Assembly (NCBI RefSeq): GCF_019061125.1
Contig: NZ_JAHQYI010000001.1
Location: forward strand, 1,054,001 to 1,118,000
DNA length: 64,000 nucleotides
Source of the DNA: Microbacterium sp. NC79
GTDB taxonomy: Bacteria; Actinomycetota; Actinomycetes; Actinomycetales; Microbacteriaceae
Reading direction: 5' to 3'
Shown: positions 61,936-64,000 of the stretch, piece by piece
How positions within the stretch are numbered: position 1 is the first letter of the stretch
Layout: every line of letters begins with the position of its first letter
Notes under the pieces: model-generated
Seen by the model: only the letters and a program-made list of their open reading frames with translations
Told to the model about the DNA's origin: nothing
Databases searched by the model: none
Position numbers and translations under genes: made by a program

Positions 61936-63108
61936 ATGGTGCTCGTAAATTCTCTGACAGTCCTCGCAGCTGGCGGAGGTGACGACACAGCGCAGGCAGG
62001 CGCGTTCGCGATTCCACTGTGGTTTGAAGTCGGATCCCTGGTCGTTCTGTCGCTTATTCTGCTGGCAGACCTGCTGCTGATCATCAAGCGACCCCACGTT
62101 CCTTCCGCGAAGGAATCAACGCTCTGGGTCGTCTTTTACGTCACGCTCGCGTTGATCTTCGCGGCGGTTCTCGGGCTCATCGCCGGATGGGACTGGGCCG
62201 GACTCTTCGTTGCCGGTTGGGCAACCGAGTACAGTCTCTCGATCGATAACCTGTTCGTCTTTGTGCTGATCATGACCCAGTTCCGCGTGCCCCGCCGCCT
62301 GCAGCAAGAAGTGCTCATGGTCGGCATCATCATTGCGCTCGTGCTTCGCGCCGGCTTCATTTTCCTCGGTGTGACGCTCATCAACGCGTTCTCGCCGGTC
62401 TTCTACATCTTCGGCGCCTTCCTGCTGTGGACCGCATACAAGCAGGCCTTCGACACCAGTTCTGACGACGAAGAGGCCAAGGAAAGCAAGATCATCACCT
62501 TCTTGCGTCGTCGCGTTGAAATTACCGACGAGTTCGACGGCGCCAAACTCCGCACCGTCGTGGATGGCAAGAAGCTCTTTACCCCGATGCTCGTCGTTTT
62601 CGTTGCGATCGGTCTCACCGACCTGATGTTTGCGATTGACTCGATTCCGGCAATCCTCGGCATCACGCACGAGTTCTTCATCGTGCTGACGGCAAACATC
62701 TTCGCGCTTATGGGTCTGCGCCAGCTGTATTTCCTGCTTGGCGGCATGCTCGAGAAGCTGCGCTACCTGCACCTCGGTATCGCAGTGATTCTGGCGTTCA
62801 TTGGTGTCAAGCTGATCCTGCACGCGCTGCACGTCAACGACCTGCCGTTCCTCAACAACGGTGAAGGATTCAACGTTCCCGAAGTGGAGACGTGGATGTC
62901 GCTGACGGTGATCTTCGGATCGCTCATCGTTGCGACCATCGCGAGCCTCATCGCCTCGCGTCGCGACGAGCGCCGCGCGCCGAAGACGTCGGTCACGCCG
63001 GCCGCCGGAGCATCGGCCGTGGCCGCTGGCGAATCGAAGCTCAACGAATCAACGGTGAGCCCGAACAACGCTGACACAGATAACGGCGAAGACTTCCTGA
63101 AGCGATAA
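61936..63108 (+). CDS. TerC/Alx-family integral membrane protein
   Basis: 390 residues, about nine membrane segments. TerC motifs: FVAGWATEYSLSIDNLFVFVLIM, with acidic residues in the membrane, and the repeat copy VFVAIGLTDLMFAIDSIPAILG; a soluble loop (about 175-210) joins the halves. A Lys/Ser/Ala-rich tail follows residue 340. The family is linked to tellurite resistance by name, but current evidence supports metal (manganese) export or metalation of exoenzymes. The probable Mn riboswitch upstream supports that. Confidence 0.92.
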   Translation: MVLVNSLTVLAAGGGDDTAQAGAFAIPLWFEVGSLVVLSLILLADLLLIIKRPHVPSAKESTLWVVFYVTLALIFAAVLGLIAGWDWAGLFVAGWATEYSLSIDNLFVFVLIMTQFRVPRRLQQEVLMVGIIIALVLRAGFIFLGVTLINAFSPVFYIFGAFLLWTAYKQAFDTSSDDEEAKESKIITFLRRRVEITDEFDGAKLRTVVDGKKLFTPMLVVFVAIGLTDLMFAIDSIPAILGITHEFFIVLTANIFALMGLRQLYFLLGGMLEKLRYLHLGIAVILAFIGVKLILHALHVNDLPFLNNGEGFNVPEVETWMSLTVIFGSLIVATIASLIASRRDERRAPKTSVTPAAGASAVAAGESKLNESTVSPNNADTDNGEDFLKR

Positions 63109-63120
63109 GTCCTCACCAAA

Positions 63121-63152
63121 AGAAGGCCTCCTCTGCGCAGAGGAGGCCTTCT
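63121..63152. terminator. Bidirectional terminator between terC and metY
   Basis: Perfect 32-bp palindrome with arms AGAAGGCCTCCTCTGC, flanked by AAAA on the left and TTTC on the right, suiting both convergent genes. Confidence 0.92.
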
Positions 63153-63162
63153 TTCATTTCGG

Positions 63163-64000
63163 CTACAGCACCCGATCGAGGTCGGCGATCAGGTCGTCGA
63201 GGTCTTCCAAACCGATCGAGACGCGAAGGGTTCCCGGGTAGACGCCGACCTCGGCGCGCTCTTCGGGAGTGCGAAACGCGTGCGATGTCGTCTCCGGGTG
63301 CAACACGAGCGAGCGCACATCACCCAGATGCGTCATATGTGTGAAGGTCTGCACGGTGTTGACGACACGGGCGGCGGAGTCACGTCCGCCGCGCAGCGTG
63401 AAGCTGAACACGGAACCATACCCGCGGGGCAACAGCGTCTGCGCGAGTTCGTGAGAGGGGTGCGTTGGCAGGCCCACGTAGTCCACGGACTCGACGGCAG
63501 GGTGCTGCTGCAAGTACTGCGCGATGACGAGGGCTTGGCGCGACTGTTCCCGCACGCGCAGGCTGAGCGTCTCAACACCCTGTCCGATCAAGAACGCGTT
63601 GAGGGGCGAGAGCGTCGGTCCGAGCCGCGGGGCAACACTCTCCTTTGCGTAACCGGTGAATGTGCTCGCGCCATACTTCTCGGCGAAGCTCGCACCACCC
63701 AGGCGGCTCTTCGCCACCAGGTGCGGGAAGCGGGCGCCATGCACGACCGCATCAAAGGTTCCGCCGTCAACGATCACGCCGCCGATCACCGAACCCTGCC
63801 CAGACAAGAACTTGCTGGTCGAGTGTACGGACAGCGCGGCGCCGTGCTCCAAGGGGCGGAACAGGTAGGGCGTTGCGAACGTATTGTCGATCACGAGCGG
63901 GATGCCGTACTCGCGGCCCAACGCGGCGACAGCCGCCACATCAAACAGCAGGTTGGCGGCATTAGAAATAGATTCGCCGAACAGCACCTTAGTGTTGTCG
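63163..64000 (-). CDS. metY: Trans-sulfuration PLP enzyme, probable O-acetylhomoserine sulfhydrylase (C-terminal part)
   Basis: The frame is open through base 64000 (reading DNTKVLFGESISNAAN at the edge), so about 279 C-terminal residues are visible and the start lies outside. Cys/Met-metabolism PLP family: PLVIDNTFATPYLFRPLEHG, PLP lysine in VHSTSKFLSGQGSVIGG, a long MetY-type insertion around AKSRLGGASFAEKYGASTFTGYAKE, NAFLIGQGVETLSLRV, and C-terminal LRVSIGLEDLDDLIADL. MetY uses O-acetylhomoserine and sulfide to make homocysteine. Distinction from cystathionine gamma-synthase rests on the insertion and length. Confidence 0.87.
   Translation of the reverse strand, partial: DNTKVLFGESISNAANLLFDVAAVAALGREYGIPLVIDNTFATPYLFRPLEHGAALSVHSTSKFLSGQGSVIGGVIVDGGTFDAVVHGARFPHLVAKSRLGGASFAEKYGASTFTGYAKESVAPRLGPTLSPLNAFLIGQGVETLSLRVREQSRQALVIAQYLQQHPAVESVDYVGLPTHPSHELAQTLLPRGYGSVFSFTLRGGRDSAARVVNTVQTFTHMTHLGDVRSLVLHPETTSHAFRTPEERAEVGVYPGTLRVSIGLEDLDDLIADLDRVL

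Overview
This window looks like chromosomal DNA of a high-GC Gram-positive actinobacterium, most likely of the Microbacteriaceae (Microbacterium-like). That is inferred from high GC, many GTG starts, lipoproteins with typical actinobacterial lipoboxes, a DUF222/13E12-type HNH protein, a tmRNA tag reading ADAKRTDFALAA, and a conserved actinobacterial gene neighbourhood (ilvBNC, serA, leuB, FAH-family gene, MFS gene, gltX, tRNA-Gln). No species can be fixed from the sequence alone. There is no phage, insertion sequence or CRISPR array.

Layout. 0-2.3 kb: edge fragment, M20 peptidase, SIMPL protein. 2.45-2.82 kb: tmRNA. 2.9-7.8 kb: small orphan proteins, three lipoproteins and a large TPR/BTAD regulator. 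7.8-10 kb: CopB-type metal ATPase behind a CsoR-like operator. 10.1-11.5 kb: lipoprotein and hisN. 11.6-11.9 kb: two identical tRNA-Lys(CTT) genes. 12-14.1 kb: a two-gene ABC system. 14.2-17.5 kb: a D-amino-acid module (D-serine-deaminase-like enzyme, N-acyl-D-amino-acid deacylase, RidA). 17.7-26.2 kb: a nine-gene operon of a LIV-type ABC importer, acyl-CoA synthetase, TetR regulator, 3-hydroxybutyrate dehydrogenase and alpha/beta hydrolase. 26.2-30.6 kb: a structured intergenic region, an SRPBCC gene, an IclR regulator and a divergent scoA-scoB-thiolase operon. 31-33 kb: otsAB (trehalose). 33.3-48.1 kb: branched-chain amino acid and serine synthesis (ilvD, ilvBNC, serA, leuB, ilvE) interleaved with cutC, a two-component system and a TetR/DHA2 efflux pair. 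48.1-52 kb: FAH-family gene, MFS gene, gltX, tRNA-Gln(CTG). 52-58.7 kb: meso-DAP dehydrogenase, DUF222-HNH gene, orphan DNA methyltransferase, a paralogous pair of membrane proteins, a kinase-like protein and an MBL hydrolase. 58.8 kb: tRNA-Glu(CTC), then a repeat-filled gap. 59.4-64 kb: OsmC protein, an ECF sigma/DUF4349 pair, a TerC protein behind a probable yybP-ykoY manganese riboswitch, and the end of a MetY-like gene cut by the window edge.

How genes work together. The 17.7-30.6 kb region reads as a ketone-body (3-hydroxybutyrate/acetoacetate) route to acetyl-CoA, joined to an importer of unknown cargo. The 14-17.5 kb module would take N-acyl-D-amino acids to 2-oxo acids, with RidA clearing the imine intermediate. 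The ilv/leu/ser genes form the anabolic core.

Two patterns cut across the window. First, at least sixteen genes have a TANNNT -10 hexamer 6-8 nt (mostly exactly 6) before the ATG/GTG, so they are probably leaderless; I used this to choose starts. Second, the heptamer GGTTCCG/CGGAACC is clearly over-represented in all frames. Three gaps carry decayed short tandem repeats with periods of 20, 22 and about 23-28 bp.
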